From the NCBI GenBank assembly GCA_945889445.1, contig CAMDBX010000014.1, positions 1 through 64,000 of the forward strand: a DNA stretch of 64,000 nucleotides, given 5' to 3'. This document shows, piece by piece, positions 20,074 to 29,636 of the stretch. Below the pieces are notes generated by a model that saw only the letters and a program-made list of their open reading frames with translations, ran no database searches and was not told where the DNA came from. The stretch's first letter is position 1, and each line of letters starts with the position of its first letter. This DNA comes from Rhizobium sp. Q54 (GTDB taxonomy: Bacteria > Pseudomonadota > Alphaproteobacteria > Rhizobiales > Aestuariivirgaceae). Made by a program: the position numbers and the translations under genes.

Positions 20074-20105
20074 GCCCGCCTTCCCGACCCATCGGGATGG
20101 CGGGC
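20074..20105 (-). other. hairpin between the oxidoreductase gene and rpsT
   Basis: GCCCGCC and GGCGGGC with inner TCCCGA/TCGGGA arms form a long stem interrupted by one mismatch. On the minus strand it lies after the oxidoreductase stop and before rpsT. No U-tract follows, so it is either a weak terminator for the upstream gene or a structure in the rpsT leader. Confidence 0.4.
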
Positions 20106-20157
20106 TTATAGAGAGGCCGGGAGGCCTCGTCAATGGCCTCTAAAGGACTCTGATGAT

Positions 20158-21144
20158 TCAGGGTTTTTCCCATTTTCCTGTCTTTTCGGACCGGAACAGG
20201 GCGTCGAGGATCTTCATGTTCTGAATGGCGTCCTCCACCCCCCAGAAGGGCTTCTGCTTCTTGCGGATCACCCGGCCGAAGGCCTCGGCCTGCAGCTGGT
20301 ATTGGTCGGAGACGGGAAGCGCGGTCCAGGTCCCCTCGTTCATCTCCATGCCTTGCACGAAAAAGCGGTTGGGCTGATCGGGGGGTGCGTTGAACGGGAT
20401 CTCGATCTCGATCCGCCCCTTGGTGCCCATGATGTTGACCCGCTGGTAGGGGGCGAGCTGGGTCGAGACGGTGAAGGACAGGTGACGTCCCTGCCCGAAG
20501 TCGGCGAGGCCGCCGGCTATGCGGTCGGTGCCGAACTTGGGGTCGCGGTCGAAGGTGCCGGTGACCCGCGTGGGTTCGCCATCGAAGATGAAGCGCGACA
20601 CGGTGATCGGGTAGCAGCCGATGTCGAGCAGGCCGCCACCGCCGATGTCGGCCTTGTTGCGCACGTTCTTCGGGTCGCGGTTGAAATAGGAGAACAGCAC
20701 CTGGATGGCGCGCACGTCACCAATCTTCTTCTTCTTCACCAGATCGCGCACCGCCAGCCACTGCGTGGCATGGCGGACCATGAAGGCTTCGGCCACGAAA
20801 ACATTCTTGATCTTGCGCAGCTGTGCGGCTTCTTTGGCCGTGATGGCAATCGGCTTCTCGCACAGCACGTGCTTGCCGGCCTTCGCTGCAGCGAGCGTGA
20901 GCGGCACATGGAGATGATTGGGCAGAGGATTGTAGACGGCCTCGATCTCGGGGTCGGCCAGCATCTCTTCATAGGAGCCATAGGCCTTGGGAATACCCAG
21001 TTTTCCGGCCCATTCCTCGGCGGTCTTCTTGCGGCGCGATGAGATCGCCACGATCTCGATGTCCTTGCTCTTCAGCATGCCCGGCAAGACCTTGGCCACG
21101 CCGATGTTCGCCGTCGAGATGATGCCCCACTTCACTGGCTTCAT
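20158..21144 (-). CDS. Gfo/Idh/MocA-family NAD(P)-dependent oxidoreductase
   Basis: The 328-residue protein has an N-terminal Rossmann domain (KWGIISTANIGVAKVLPGM), the family motif CEKPIAITAKEA around residues 95-106 with its catalytic-site lysine, and a C-terminal alpha/beta substrate domain containing GGGLLDIGCYPI. These enzymes oxidise or reduce sugars, inositols or related alcohols. Spacing to the BetI-like gene is only 18 bp on the same strand, so they may be co-transcribed. The substrate cannot be assigned from sequence. Confidence 0.88.
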   Translation of the reverse strand: MKPVKWGIISTANIGVAKVLPGMLKSKDIEIVAISSRRKKTAEEWAGKLGIPKAYGSYEEMLADPEIEAVYNPLPNHLHVPLTLAAAKAGKHVLCEKPIAITAKEAAQLRKIKNVFVAEAFMVRHATQWLAVRDLVKKKKIGDVRAIQVLFSYFNRDPKNVRNKADIGGGGLLDIGCYPITVSRFIFDGEPTRVTGTFDRDPKFGTDRIAGGLADFGQGRHLSFTVSTQLAPYQRVNIMGTKGRIEIEIPFNAPPDQPNRFFVQGMEMNEGTWTALPVSDQYQLQAEAFGRVIRKKQKPFWGVEDAIQNMKILDALFRSEKTGKWEKP

Positions 21145-21162
21145 GTGTTCGCCCTTCCCTGT

Positions 21163-21780
21163 TCAGGCGAGCATCTTTAGTCCGGCGCGATCCAGGTTGG
21201 AAGTGCGCGCGAGCGCTGCGGCGAGATAATCGCGTGTGAGCGCCCGTGGCGTCTCGGGATTGGCGGGCTTGCCGGTCAGCGCATAGCGCAGCCACAACCC
21301 GTCGATCATCGCGGCGATGCCATCCGCGAGGCGAAGTGCCTCCGCCTCTGGCACCAGGCGGCGGAGGTCGTGCAGCAGGCTGCTCCGCAGGCGGCGGTGG
21401 TAGAGCGAGAGGATATTCATCAACCGCGGCGAATGACGGGCATTGCCATAAAGCGCCAGCCAGGCACTGAACACTTGCTCATCGAACTGCGCGTCGCCGA
21501 AACAGGCGTCGATGATGGCCCGGATGCGCCCTGTGGCATCGGCGGTGCGCGACAGCCGCTCCACGGCATCGGCGCGCAGCTCTGCCAGAAGGTGGCGCAT
21601 GGTGGCGAAGAGCAGCTCGTCCTTGTCCTTGAAATAGTGATGTACCATGCCGGCGGAGATCCCCGCTTGGGCAGCAATGCGCGCCACGGTGGCATTGGCG
21701 AAGCCGTGCTCATGGATGGCGACAATCGCCGCCTCCACCAGCTGCCTTCGCCTGATTTGCGCCATTCCGAGCTTCGGCAT
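21163..21780 (-). CDS. betI: TetR-family regulator, BetI-like
   Basis: The 205-residue protein has a TetR helix-turn-helix at about residues 28-50 (ARIAAQAGISAGMVHHYFKDKDELL) and a C-terminal region typical of BetI (AWLALYGNARHSPRL, MIDGLWLRYALTG). BetI represses glycine-betaine synthesis and choline transport and is relieved by choline. It is divergent from choX, with a palindrome between them that is a likely operator. No betA or betB is present in the window, so control of the choline transporter is the supported role. The symbol is given by similarity and context. Confidence 0.8.
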   Translation of the reverse strand: MPKLGMAQIRRRQLVEAAIVAIHEHGFANATVARIAAQAGISAGMVHHYFKDKDELLFATMRHLLAELRADAVERLSRTADATGRIRAIIDACFGDAQFDEQVFSAWLALYGNARHSPRLMNILSLYHRRLRSSLLHDLRRLVPEAEALRLADGIAAMIDGLWLRYALTGKPANPETPRALTRDYLAAALARTSNLDRAGLKMLA

Positions 21781-21813
21781 CCGGACCCCTTCCGGTCAGA
21801 ACTGTCGTTTTTT

Positions 21814-21831
21814 ATTGGTCAGCTGTCCAAT
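21814..21831. promoter_or_regulatory. palindromic operator between betI and choX
   Basis: ATTGGTCAGCTGTCCAAT is an 18-bp inverted repeat whose half-sites match at eight of nine positions. It sits in the 68-bp gap between the divergent betI-like and choX genes, the expected location for a TetR-family operator that would control both. Binding by the BetI-like protein is inferred. Confidence 0.6.
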
Positions 21832-21848
21832 GAAAACTTGCCGAGCGC

Positions 21849-22859
21849 GTGAAACCTGAATTACTCTCAAAGCAAGCCGCGGGGCCGCCAAGAAGGCTCC
21901 GGGCGAACAGGGAGCAGATTAGGAAGTCATTTATCAAGAGTGTGGCGGCAGCTGCCGTCGTGGGTGTGGCCATGGCCTCCTCGGCCTTCGCGGCCGACCC
22001 GGCCAGCTGCAAGGCCGTGCGCTTTGCCGACGTGGGCTGGACCGACATCCAGGTCACCACCGGTGCCGCCTCGGTCATCCTTGAGGCGCTGGGCTATGAG
22101 CCGGCCGTCTCCACCCTCTCCGTGCCGGTCACCATGGCATCGCTGAAGAACAAGGACATCGATGTGTTCCTCGGCAACTGGATGCCGTCCATGACCGCCG
22201 ACATCCAGGCCTATCTCGACGACAAGTCGATCGAGCAGGTTGCCGCCAACCTCGAGGGCGCGGGCTATGGTCTCGTCGTTCCGCAGTATGTCGCCGATGC
22301 CGGCGTCAAGTCGCTGGCCGATCTCGGCGCCAACAAGGACAAGTTCAGCGGCAAGATCTTCGGCATCGAGGCCGGCAATGACGGCAACCGCATCATCCAG
22401 ACGATGATCGACGACCCCAAGAACAACATGAAGGACTTCCAGCTCGTCGAAAGCTCTGAAGCGGGCATGCTGACCGAGGCCGAAAAGGCCATGAAGAACA
22501 ATGAATGGATCATCTTCCTCGGCTGGACGCCGCACCCGATCATGGGCGAGATGAAGATCGCCTATCTCGACGGCATGGGTGACTCCGGCTTCGGTGCCGC
22601 CACCGTCTACACCATCGCCCGTGCGGGCTATTCCACCGAATGCCCGAACGTCGGGGCTCTTCTCAAGAACCTGAAGTTCGACCTCGCCATGGAAGGCGCC
22701 ATGATGGACCCGGTGCTGAAGAACGGCGCCGATCCGAAGGAAACCGCCAAGGCCTGGCTCAAGGCCAACCCCGATGTGGTGAAGCCCTGGCTGCAGGGCG
22801 TGACCACGCTGGATGGCGGTGACGCCGCCGCCGCGGTCGACGCCGCGCTGAATGGCTAA
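21849..22859 (+). CDS. choX: choline ABC transporter, periplasmic binding protein
   Basis: The protein is an OpuAC-type substrate-binding protein most like ChoX, which binds choline for the ChoXWV importer. A signal peptide (KSFIKSVAAAAVVGVAMASSAFA) precedes the mature ADPASCKAVRFADVGWTD. Internal segments such as DVFLGNWMPSM and IIFLGWTPHPIMGEM carry aromatic residues expected for a quaternary-ammonium pocket. The start is uncertain: the only standard start codon before the signal sequence is the GTG at 21849, which gives an unusually long n-region, while a GGGAG site stands just before an ATT codon at 21918. It is followed by a hairpin and then choW. Confidence 0.9.
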   Translation: MKPELLSKQAAGPPRRLRANREQIRKSFIKSVAAAAVVGVAMASSAFAADPASCKAVRFADVGWTDIQVTTGAASVILEALGYEPAVSTLSVPVTMASLKNKDIDVFLGNWMPSMTADIQAYLDDKSIEQVAANLEGAGYGLVVPQYVADAGVKSLADLGANKDKFSGKIFGIEAGNDGNRIIQTMIDDPKNNMKDFQLVESSEAGMLTEAEKAMKNNEWIIFLGWTPHPIMGEMKIAYLDGMGDSGFGAATVYTIARAGYSTECPNVGALLKNLKFDLAMEGAMMDPVLKNGADPKETAKAWLKANPDVVKPWLQGVTTLDGGDAAAAVDAALNG

Positions 22860-22871
22860 GAAACGCCGAGC

Positions 22872-22905
22872 AAGCCCGGGAGACACCTCCCGGGCTTCTT
22901 CTTTT
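22872..22905 (+). terminator. hairpin between choX and choW
   Basis: AAGCCCGGGAG and CTCCCGGGCTT form an 11-bp stem with an ACAC loop, followed by a pyrimidine-rich CTTCTTTTCC tract. It begins 13 bp after the choX stop. It may act as a partial terminator or 3-prime stabiliser, giving more binding protein than permease and ATPase. Confidence 0.7.
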
Positions 22906-22978
22906 CCTTTTCGTCCAAGACATGCCAGACTGAACGCGGCGGCATAGGCAGTGTAGGTCACTCTCGGGGGAGGGGCAG

Positions 22979-23833
22979 ATGGATCCGGTCACAGCGTTCA
23001 TCCGGTCATGGAAATTGCCGGTGGGGCCATGGGGCAAGAGCTTCATGGATTTCATCGTCAACTATTTCCAGTGGCTGTTCGACGCGCTCAAGGTGTCGCT
23101 CAACTTCGTGGTGGACTGGACCACGGCAGGCCTTCTCGCCATCCCGCCGGTGCTGCTTGCCGTTCTGATTGCCGCCTTCGCCTATTGGCTGCAGAAATCC
23201 TGGAAGCTGGCGCTGGGCGTGTTCATCGGCCTCCTGTTCATCATCAACCAGGGCCTGTGGAAGGAAACGGTGCAGACGCTGGTGCTCGTCGTCGGTGCCA
23301 CCGCGCTGTCCATGGCGATGGGCGTTCCGCTCGGCATCTGGGCCGCCCACAAGCGGCAGGTCTGGCGCGTCACCCAACCGGTGCTCGACCTGATGCAGAC
23401 CATGCCGACCTTCGTCTACCTGATCCCCATCCTCATCCTGTTCGGGCTCGGTGCGGCCCCTGCCCTCATCGTAACCATCATTTTTGCCATGCCGGCGCCG
23501 GTCCGCATGACATACCTCGGCATCACATCCATTCCGACGCCGATGATCGAGGCGGGGGAGGCCTTCGGTGCCACCAAGCGGCAATTGCTGTGGAAGGTGG
23601 AACTGCCCGCCGCCATGCCCTCGATCATGGCCGGGCTCACGCAATGCATCATGCTATCGCTGTCCATGGTGGTGTTCGCCACGCTGATCGGCGCTCCCAG
23701 CCTCGGCAATCCGGTGTTCAAGGCGCTGTCCAACCGCAACATTCCACTTGGCATCGAGGCGGGCCTCGCCATCGTGGTGCTGGCCATCATCCTTGACCGC
23801 ATGCTTGCGGTAAAGTCAGGAGGCAAGAAATGA
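22979..23833 (+). CDS. choW: choline ABC transporter, permease
   Basis: The 284-residue integral membrane protein is the permease of the proline/glycine-betaine/choline ABC family. Several hydrophobic spans are evident from about residue 45 onward, and the EAGEAFGATKRQLLWKVELP segment is the EAA loop that contacts the ATPase. It follows choX after a hairpin and overlaps choV by four bases (ATGA). Confidence 0.93.
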   Translation: MDPVTAFIRSWKLPVGPWGKSFMDFIVNYFQWLFDALKVSLNFVVDWTTAGLLAIPPVLLAVLIAAFAYWLQKSWKLALGVFIGLLFIINQGLWKETVQTLVLVVGATALSMAMGVPLGIWAAHKRQVWRVTQPVLDLMQTMPTFVYLIPILILFGLGAAPALIVTIIFAMPAPVRMTYLGITSIPTPMIEAGEAFGATKRQLLWKVELPAAMPSIMAGLTQCIMLSLSMVVFATLIGAPSLGNPVFKALSNRNIPLGIEAGLAIVVLAIILDRMLAVKSGGKK

Positions 23834-25020
23834 CCGCCTCCATCGAGTTCAGGAACGTCGACATCATCTTCGGCGAAAAGACCGAGGAAGCGCTGAAGCT
23901 TGCACACTCCGGCGTGGACCGCTCCGAAATCCTCAAGCGCACCGGCGCCGTGCTCGGCGCAACGCAGGCCAGCCTCACCGTCAACGAAGGGGAAATCAGC
24001 GTGCTGATGGGCCTCTCGGGCTCCGGCAAGTCGACGCTGCTGCGTGCCGTCAACGGCCTCAACAAGGTGACGGGCGGCGAAGTGCTGGTCAAGGACGGCG
24101 ACCGCATGGTCGATGTCGCCTCCTGTGACGCGGCCACACTCAGGCACATCCGCCAGAAGCAGGTGGCCATGGTGTTCCAGCAGTTCGCGCTGCTGCCATG
24201 GCGCACGGTGCGCGAGAACGCCGGCTTCGGCCTCGAGCTTGCCGGCATGCCGGAGGCTGAGCGCAACGCCAAGGTCGACAAGCAACTCGAACTCGTGGGC
24301 CTCAAGCAATGGGCCAACAAATACGTGCATGAGCTGTCAGGCGGCATGCAGCAGCGCGTTGGCCTTGCCCGCGCCTTCGCGACGGAAGCGCCCATCCTGC
24401 TGATGGACGAGCCGTTCTCAGCCCTCGATCCCCTCATCCGCACCAAGCTGCAGGACGAGCTTCTGCAGTTGCAGAAGCAGATCAAGAAAACCATCCTCTT
24501 CGTCAGCCACGACCTCGAGGAAGCGCTCAAGATCGGCAACCGCATCACCATCATGGAGGGTGGCCGCATCGTGCAGTCGGGCACGCCCGAAGACATCGTA
24601 CTGAAGCCCGCCAACGACTATGTGCGCGACTTCATCGCCAATGTGAACCCGCTCTCGGTGCTGACCGCATGGAACGTGATGCGGGCGCTGCCCGAGCTGG
24701 AACGCGGCGACGACGGCTGGGTGTGGCTCGACAAGCACAAGACCACCCGCTTCAAGCTGGGGTCGGACGGCAAGGTGGTGGCCGCCGAACGTGACGGCCA
24801 TCCCGCCACCTGGGTGTCATGCGATCACGTCGAAACGCCGGTTCAGGAAGGCCACCGCCCGGTGTTCTGGGCAAGGCCCGGCACCTCGCTGAAGGTGGTG
24901 ATGCTGGCGATCCACAACACCGACGTGGCGCCGGTGGCAATTTTCGACGAGAACGACAGGTTCCTCGGCTCGATCAGCGTCAGGCACGTGCTGCAGGCGG
25001 TGCTCAAGCGGCAGGACTAG
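23830..25020 (+). CDS. choV: choline ABC transporter, ATP-binding protein
   Basis: The 396-residue protein is the ATPase of the ChoXWV importer. Walker A is GLSGSGKST, the signature is [17 protein letters not shown] and Walker B is [13 protein letters not shown]. The N-terminal extension before Walker A and a C-terminal region with a CBS-like segment ([20 protein letters not shown]) are typical of ProV/OpuAA-type ATPases. Its 3-prime end overlaps the convergent deoB gene by 17 bp. Confidence 0.94.
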   Translation: MTASIEFRNVDIIFGEKTEEALKLAHSGVDRSEILKRTGAVLGATQASLTVNEGEISVLMGLSGSGKSTLLRAVNGLNKVTGGEVLVKDGDRMVDVASCDAATLRHIRQKQVAMVFQQFALLPWRTVRENAGFGLELAGMPEAERNAKVDKQLELVGLKQWANKYVHELSGGMQQRVGLARAFATEAPILLMDEPFSALDPLIRTKLQDELLQLQKQIKKTILFVSHDLEEALKIGNRITIMEGGRIVQSGTPEDIVLKPANDYVRDFIANVNPLSVLTAWNVMRALPELERGDDGWVWLDKHKTTRFKLGSDGKVVAAERDGHPATWVSCDHVETPVQEGHRPVFWARPGTSLKVVMLAIHNTDVAPVAIFDENDRFLGSISVRHVLQAVLKRQD

Positions 25021-26194
25021 CCACGTCCCACGCCGTGCCCGCAGCGAGCGGCCCGACATCAAGCTGCCGCGCGATGGTTTGTCCGATGTCGGCGAAGCTT
25101 GTCCGCAGGCCGAAGCTGCCGGGGATCATGCCGGGCATGAAGCTCATCACCGGAATCTGCTCGCGGGTGTGGTCGGTGCCGGTCCATGTGGGATCGTTTC
25201 CATGATCGGCGGTGAGGATGAGGAGGTCGCCCTTGCGGAGTTTGTGCATGATGCGCGGCAGTTCGGCGTCGAAGGCCTCGAGCAGCCTGCCGTAGCCGAT
25301 CGGATCGCGGCGGTGGCCGAACTCCGAGTCGAAGTCGACGAAATTGGTCATCAGGAAGCCGCCCTCGCCCAGTGCGTCCATGTTGGCGAGTGTCGCCTCG
25401 AGGAAGGCGGGGTTGCCCGCCACCTTGATCTCGCGACCCGTGCCGACATGGGCATAGATGTCACCGATCTTGCCGACGGAGACCACATCACGCCCGGCAT
25501 CGGCAAGAACCTTGAGCAGCGTCGGCCTGGGCGGCGTCACGGCGAAATCCTTGCGGTGGCCGGTGCGGCGGAATTCGCCTGGCGTCTCGCCGAGGAAAGG
25601 CCGGGCGATGATACGGCCAATGTTCATGGGGTAAGTGAGCTCACGCGCCACGCGGCAGACATCGTAAAGACGCTCCAGCCCGAAGTGCTCTTCATGTGCC
25701 GCGATCTGCAGCACGCTGTCGGCACTGGTGTAGGCGATGGGCTTGCCCGAACGGATGTGCTCCGTGCCGAAGTCCTCGATGACCTCGGTGCCGGAGGCAT
25801 GGCACATGGCGAGCAGCCCGGGCAACTTGCAACGGGTCACGATGCCGTCGATCAGGTCCTGCGGAAAGGCGGGAACGGTGTGCGGGAAGTAGCCCCAGTC
25901 AAAGGCCAGCGGCACGCCGGCGATTTCCCAGTGGCCGGTGATCGTGTCCTTGCCGCGCGAGACTTCACGGGCGACGCCGTACTGGCCGATGAGCTCTGCA
26001 TCAGCCAGCGGGTTGCGTCCCGTCGACAGAGCGGCTGCACGGCCCAGCCCCAGCGAGCCCATGTGCGGCACGTCGAGCGTCATGCGATCACAGATATGGC
26101 CCAGCGTATTGGATCCTTCATCACCGAAGCTCGCGGCATCGGGCGCACCGCCGATGCCGAAGGAATCGAGGATCAGGAGAAAGGCTCGTGCCAT
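25004..26194 (-). CDS. deoB: phosphopentomutase
   Basis: The 396-residue protein is DeoB, an alkaline-phosphatase-superfamily metalloenzyme that interconverts (deoxy)ribose 1- and 5-phosphate. The N-terminal [15 protein letters not shown] provides a metal-binding aspartate and [20 protein letters not shown] provides late metal ligands. It is the last gene of the nucleoside operon and would return the sugar released by PunA and DeoA to central metabolism. Confidence 0.96.
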   Translation of the reverse strand: MARAFLLILDSFGIGGAPDAASFGDEGSNTLGHICDRMTLDVPHMGSLGLGRAAALSTGRNPLADAELIGQYGVAREVSRGKDTITGHWEIAGVPLAFDWGYFPHTVPAFPQDLIDGIVTRCKLPGLLAMCHASGTEVIEDFGTEHIRSGKPIAYTSADSVLQIAAHEEHFGLERLYDVCRVARELTYPMNIGRIIARPFLGETPGEFRRTGHRKDFAVTPPRPTLLKVLADAGRDVVSVGKIGDIYAHVGTGREIKVAGNPAFLEATLANMDALGEGGFLMTNFVDFDSEFGHRRDPIGYGRLLEAFDAELPRIMHKLRKGDLLILTADHGNDPTWTGTDHTREQIPVMSFMPGMIPGSFGLRTSFADIGQTIARQLDVGPLAAGTAWDVASPAA

Positions 26195-26206
26195 TGCGTC
26201 TCCGCG

Positions 26207-27514
26207 TCAACCCGTGATGCGCGCCAGCACCGTTGCCGACTCACCCGGACGCTCGCCTGGAATGTAAGCACTTTTTATCAAGGTTGCAGCCCTCTCGAAT
26301 GAGGCCTCGTCGGCCGCATGGACGAGGCAGAGGGGTGTCGCCCGGTCCGCCCTCGCGCCCTTGCCGAGAAGCTGCGAGAGGCCAACACGATGATCAATGG
26401 CGTCGGAGGCCACCCGGCGCCCGCCACCCAGTTCGATCACCGCAAGGCCAAGCTCGCGCGTGCGGATGGAGGAGACGAAACCGTCCTCATCCGCATGGAC
26501 CGGTCGGATGATCGGCGCCGGCGCGAGATAGGATCGATAGTTCGACAGGAAATCCGCAGGCCCGCCCAGCGCCCGCACCATGCGCTCGAAATGTTCGGCC
26601 GCCCTGCCGCCTGTAATTGTGGTGGCCAGCCGCGCACGGGCCGTCGCGGCATCGCTGTCAATTCCTGCACTCAGCAGCAATTCCGTGCCGAGCGCCAGGG
26701 TGATGTCCATGACGCGGGGATCATCGCGGCGGCAAAGCAGGAATTCGCAGGCATGTGCCACTTCGAGTGCATTGCCGGCGCAGGGGGCGAGCGGCTCGCT
26801 CATGTCGGTGACGAGTGCCGTGGTCGGAAGACCCGCGCCATTGGCGACGTCGACGAGGCTCTCGGCCAGGGCCTCGGCATCGGCCATGCGCGTCATGAAG
26901 GCGCCGGAGCCCATCTTCACGTCGAGCACGAGATGGCCCAGCCCCGCTGCGAGCTTCTTCGACAGAATGGAGGCGGTGATGAGCGGCACGGATTCGACCG
27001 TCGCGGTCACGTCGCGGATGCCATAAAGGCGCTTGTCGGCGGGTGCGAGGTCGGCTGTCTGCCCGATGATGGCACAGCCCGCCTCGCGCGTCGCTTTGCG
27101 GAAAAGCGCGAGGCCGGGCTGGGTGGCGTAACCCGGAATGGAATCGAGCTTGTCCAGCGTGCCGCCGGTGTGGCCGAGGCCACGGCCCGATATCATCGGA
27201 ACATAAGCACCGCAGGCGGCGAGCATGGGGGCGAGCATGAGCGAGAGATTGTCGCCAATGCCGCCGGAGGAATGCTTGTCCACCACGGGCCCGGGCAGGT
27301 CCCAAGTCAGCACGGTGCCGGAATCGCGCATGGCCAGCGTGAGGCCCACCGCCTCCTCGCGGCTCATGCCGCGGAAGAACACCGCCATGGCGAAGGCCGC
27401 GACCTGGCCTTCTGACACGCTGCCAGACGTCAGACCGGCAATGAACTCTTTCACGTCCTCGCGCTTGAGCGGCGCGCCGTCACGCTTCCGGCGGATCAGT
27501 TCCTGGGGCAGCAT
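26207..27514 (-). CDS. deoA: thymidine phosphorylase
   Basis: The 435-residue protein is a pyrimidine-nucleoside phosphorylase that splits thymidine or deoxyuridine into base and deoxyribose 1-phosphate. The family signature is seen in DKHSSGGIGDNLSLML and SGRGLGHTGGTLDKLDSI near residues 80-130. Length is normal. It lies 12 bp upstream of deoB and one base after punA in the same direction. Confidence 0.96.
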   Translation of the reverse strand: MLPQELIRRKRDGAPLKREDVKEFIAGLTSGSVSEGQVAAFAMAVFFRGMSREEAVGLTLAMRDSGTVLTWDLPGPVVDKHSSGGIGDNLSLMLAPMLAACGAYVPMISGRGLGHTGGTLDKLDSIPGYATQPGLALFRKATREAGCAIIGQTADLAPADKRLYGIRDVTATVESVPLITASILSKKLAAGLGHLVLDVKMGSGAFMTRMADAEALAESLVDVANGAGLPTTALVTDMSEPLAPCAGNALEVAHACEFLLCRRDDPRVMDITLALGTELLLSAGIDSDAATARARLATTITGGRAAEHFERMVRALGGPADFLSNYRSYLAPAPIIRPVHADEDGFVSSIRTRELGLAVIELGGGRRVASDAIDHRVGLSQLLGKGARADRATPLCLVHAADEASFERAATLIKSAYIPGERPGESATVLARITG

Positions 27515-27515
27515 A

Positions 27516-28298
27516 TCATGCGTCCTTCAGGAAACGGGTGACCAGCGCCTTCATGTTCATGGCCGCCTTGGCGCCTTCGCGCTTGGTTTCCTCGTGCGAG
27601 GGCGATGCGCCCTCGATGCCCGCTGCAAGGTTGGTGATGACGGAGAGGCCCGCAACCTTCAGCCCGAAGCGCCGCGCGAGGATGGTCTCGGGCGCGGTGG
27701 ACATGCCCACCGCTGTGCCCCCGATGATCTGGAACATGCGAATCTCGGCGGGTGTCTCGAAGGAAGGGCCGGAGTACCAGCAGTAGACACCCTCATGGAG
27801 CGCGATGCCCTCGGCCTTCGCGGCGGCAAGGAAGCGCTGGCGCAGCGCCGGGTCATAGGCATCGGTCATCGGCACAAAGTTCTCATCACCATGCTGGCCG
27901 ATGAGCGGGTTCATGCCGGAATAGTTGATGTGGTCGGCGATCAGCATGATCGAGCCGGGGCGCATCTCGGGCTTCAGGCTTCCGGCGGCGTTGGTGAGGA
28001 TCAGCGTTTCGATGCCTGCACCCTTCAGCATCTCGATGGCCGGGCGCATGACGGCGGCGTTGCCGGACTCATAAGGGTGGGCGCGGCCCGCCAGAACGGC
28101 AACTTGCTTTCCGCCAAGATGGCCGACGAACAGCTTTCCGGCATGGCCGGAAATCTTCGGAACGGGAAAGCCGTGAAGCTCGGCGTAGGGGATGACCAAC
28201 GCATCCTCCACCGCTTCAGCCAGCGCGCCGAGGCTGGAGCCGAGGATGATGGCGGTCTTCGGAGCACGGCCTTGAAGCTTCTCCACAAGCGCATTCAT
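27516..28298 (-). CDS. punA: purine-nucleoside phosphorylase
   Basis: The 260-residue protein is a trimeric-type purine-nucleoside phosphorylase that cleaves purine nucleosides to base and ribose 1-phosphate. Visible motifs are ILGSSLGALAE at the phosphate site, GRAHPYESG, LTNAAGSLKPEMRPG, and VGMSTAPETILARRFGLKV with the base-site SVITNLAAG. The start is the ATG giving MNALVEKLQG, which overlaps the cdd stop as ATGA; the longer track ORF runs through cdd in another frame. Confidence 0.94.
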   Translation of the reverse strand: MNALVEKLQGRAPKTAIILGSSLGALAEAVEDALVIPYAELHGFPVPKISGHAGKLFVGHLGGKQVAVLAGRAHPYESGNAAVMRPAIEMLKGAGIETLILTNAAGSLKPEMRPGSIMLIADHINYSGMNPLIGQHGDENFVPMTDAYDPALRQRFLAAAKAEGIALHEGVYCWYSGPSFETPAEIRMFQIIGGTAVGMSTAPETILARRFGLKVAGLSVITNLAAGIEGASPSHEETKREGAKAAMNMKALVTRFLKDA

Positions 28299-28687
28299 GC
28301 GAGGTTCTCCGGCCCGAAGGAGAAGGGCAGCAGTTCCGCCAGGGTGAAGGTCTGGATCAATTCGCCGGTTTCCGTGCAGCAGTGGATCTTCACTTCGGGG
28401 CTGGCGAATTCGCGAATCTTCTGGCGGCAACCGCCGCAGGGCGTGCACAGCGTGGAACCATTGCCCATCACCGCGATCTCGGTGATCCTGCGACCGCCCG
28501 CCATGACGAGGGCGGAAATGGCGGAGGGCTCGGCGCACCAGCCCTGCGGGTATGAGGCGTTCTCGATGTTGCAGCCACCGTGCACGCGGCCATACTCGTC
28601 ACGCATCGCAGCCCCGACGAGAAATTTCGAATAGGGCGCATGGGCGCGCAGGCGGGCGGCCTTTGCCTCTTCGATCAAGTCGCGCAT
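28295..28687 (-). CDS. cdd: cytidine deaminase
   Basis: The 130-residue protein is a short, tetrameric-type cytidine deaminase that converts (deoxy)cytidine to (deoxy)uridine. Zinc ligands are the cysteine of WCAEPSAI, with the catalytic glutamate beside it, and the two cysteines of CTPCGGCRQ. The NIENASYP substrate segment is present. It lies between the transporter permeases and punA, overlapping the latter by four bases. Confidence 0.97.
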   Translation of the reverse strand: MRDLIEEAKAARLRAHAPYSKFLVGAAMRDEYGRVHGGCNIENASYPQGWCAEPSAISALVMAGGRRITEIAVMGNGSTLCTPCGGCRQKIREFASPEVKIHCCTETGELIQTFTLAELLPFSFGPENLA

Positions 28688-28688
28688 G

Positions 28689-29636
28689 TCAGCGGTCCTT
28701 CACATAGGGGATGCCGGAGGCCTTGGGCGGCACCGACTTGCCGATGAAGCCCGCAAGCAGCACCACGGTGAGCACATAGGGCAGCATGTTGATGAACTGA
28801 ACCGGAATCTGGAAGCCGCCGATCGAGACGCCTTGCGCGAAATTGCCCACCGCCTGCAGGAAGCCGAAGAGCAGGCAGGCACCAAGTGCCGGCCAGGCGC
28901 GCCAGTTGGCGAAGATGAGTGCTGCAAGCGCCATGAAGCCGGAGCCCGCCGTCATGTCGCGCACGAAGCTGGAGGACAACGAGGTGGAGATGAAGGCGCC
29001 TGCCACGCCGCACAGCACGCCGGCAATGATCACGGCGCGGTAGCGAAGCCCCGCGACGGAGATGCCTGCCGTATCGACCGCCGCCGGGTTCTCACCCACG
29101 GCGCGCAGCCTCAGGCCGAAGCGGGTGCGCGACAGCGCCCAGGCGGTGAGCGGCACCAGCGCGAAGGCGGCATAGGCGAGGATCGAGTGTTCGAGAAAGA
29201 CCTTCACCAGCGGGCCGATCACGGGCATCTCCTCAAGCACCGGAAACTGGAAGGGCAGGAAGCGGCCCTCGGGCGGCAGCGCCGGGGTGCGGCCGCCTTC
29301 GCGGAACCACTCATTGCCAAGCACCACGGCGAGCCCCGCTGCAAGCATGTTGATGGCCACACCCGAGACCACCTGGTTGCCGCGCTGGTTGATCGAGGCA
29401 TAGCCATGGACCAGCGCGAAGCCGACCGACACGAGGATGGCGCATGCGAGCCCGATCCACGCCGAACCGAAGACGGCGGAGGCGGAGGCCGCCATGAAGG
29501 ACGCGATCAGCATCTTGCCTTCGAGGCCGATGTCGACGATGCCGGCCCGTTCAGACCACAGGCCCGCGATGCAGGCGAGGATCAGCGGCACACTCATGCG
29601 GATGGTGGAGGCGAGAAGCTCGACGTAGAGGTCCAT
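28689..29636 (-). CDS. nucleoside ABC transporter permease (NupQ-like)
   Basis: The 315-residue protein is a hydrophobic permease of the branched-chain/BMP-associated type, with about eight to ten membrane segments. The internal GENPAAVDTAGISV segment, which meets the ATPase, and ERAGIVDIGLEGKML near the N terminus are typical. It pairs with the adjacent permease to form the channel of a nucleoside importer. Its ATG directly follows the upstream permease stop, and its stop is one base before cdd. Ribose or another sugar is an alternative substrate, but the neighbouring nucleoside enzymes argue for nucleosides. Confidence 0.9.
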   Translation of the reverse strand: MDLYVELLASTIRMSVPLILACIAGLWSERAGIVDIGLEGKMLIASFMAASASAVFGSAWIGLACAILVSVGFALVHGYASINQRGNQVVSGVAINMLAAGLAVVLGNEWFREGGRTPALPPEGRFLPFQFPVLEEMPVIGPLVKVFLEHSILAYAAFALVPLTAWALSRTRFGLRLRAVGENPAAVDTAGISVAGLRYRAVIIAGVLCGVAGAFISTSLSSSFVRDMTAGSGFMALAALIFANWRAWPALGACLLFGFLQAVGNFAQGVSIGGFQIPVQFINMLPYVLTVVLLAGFIGKSVPPKASGIPYVKDR

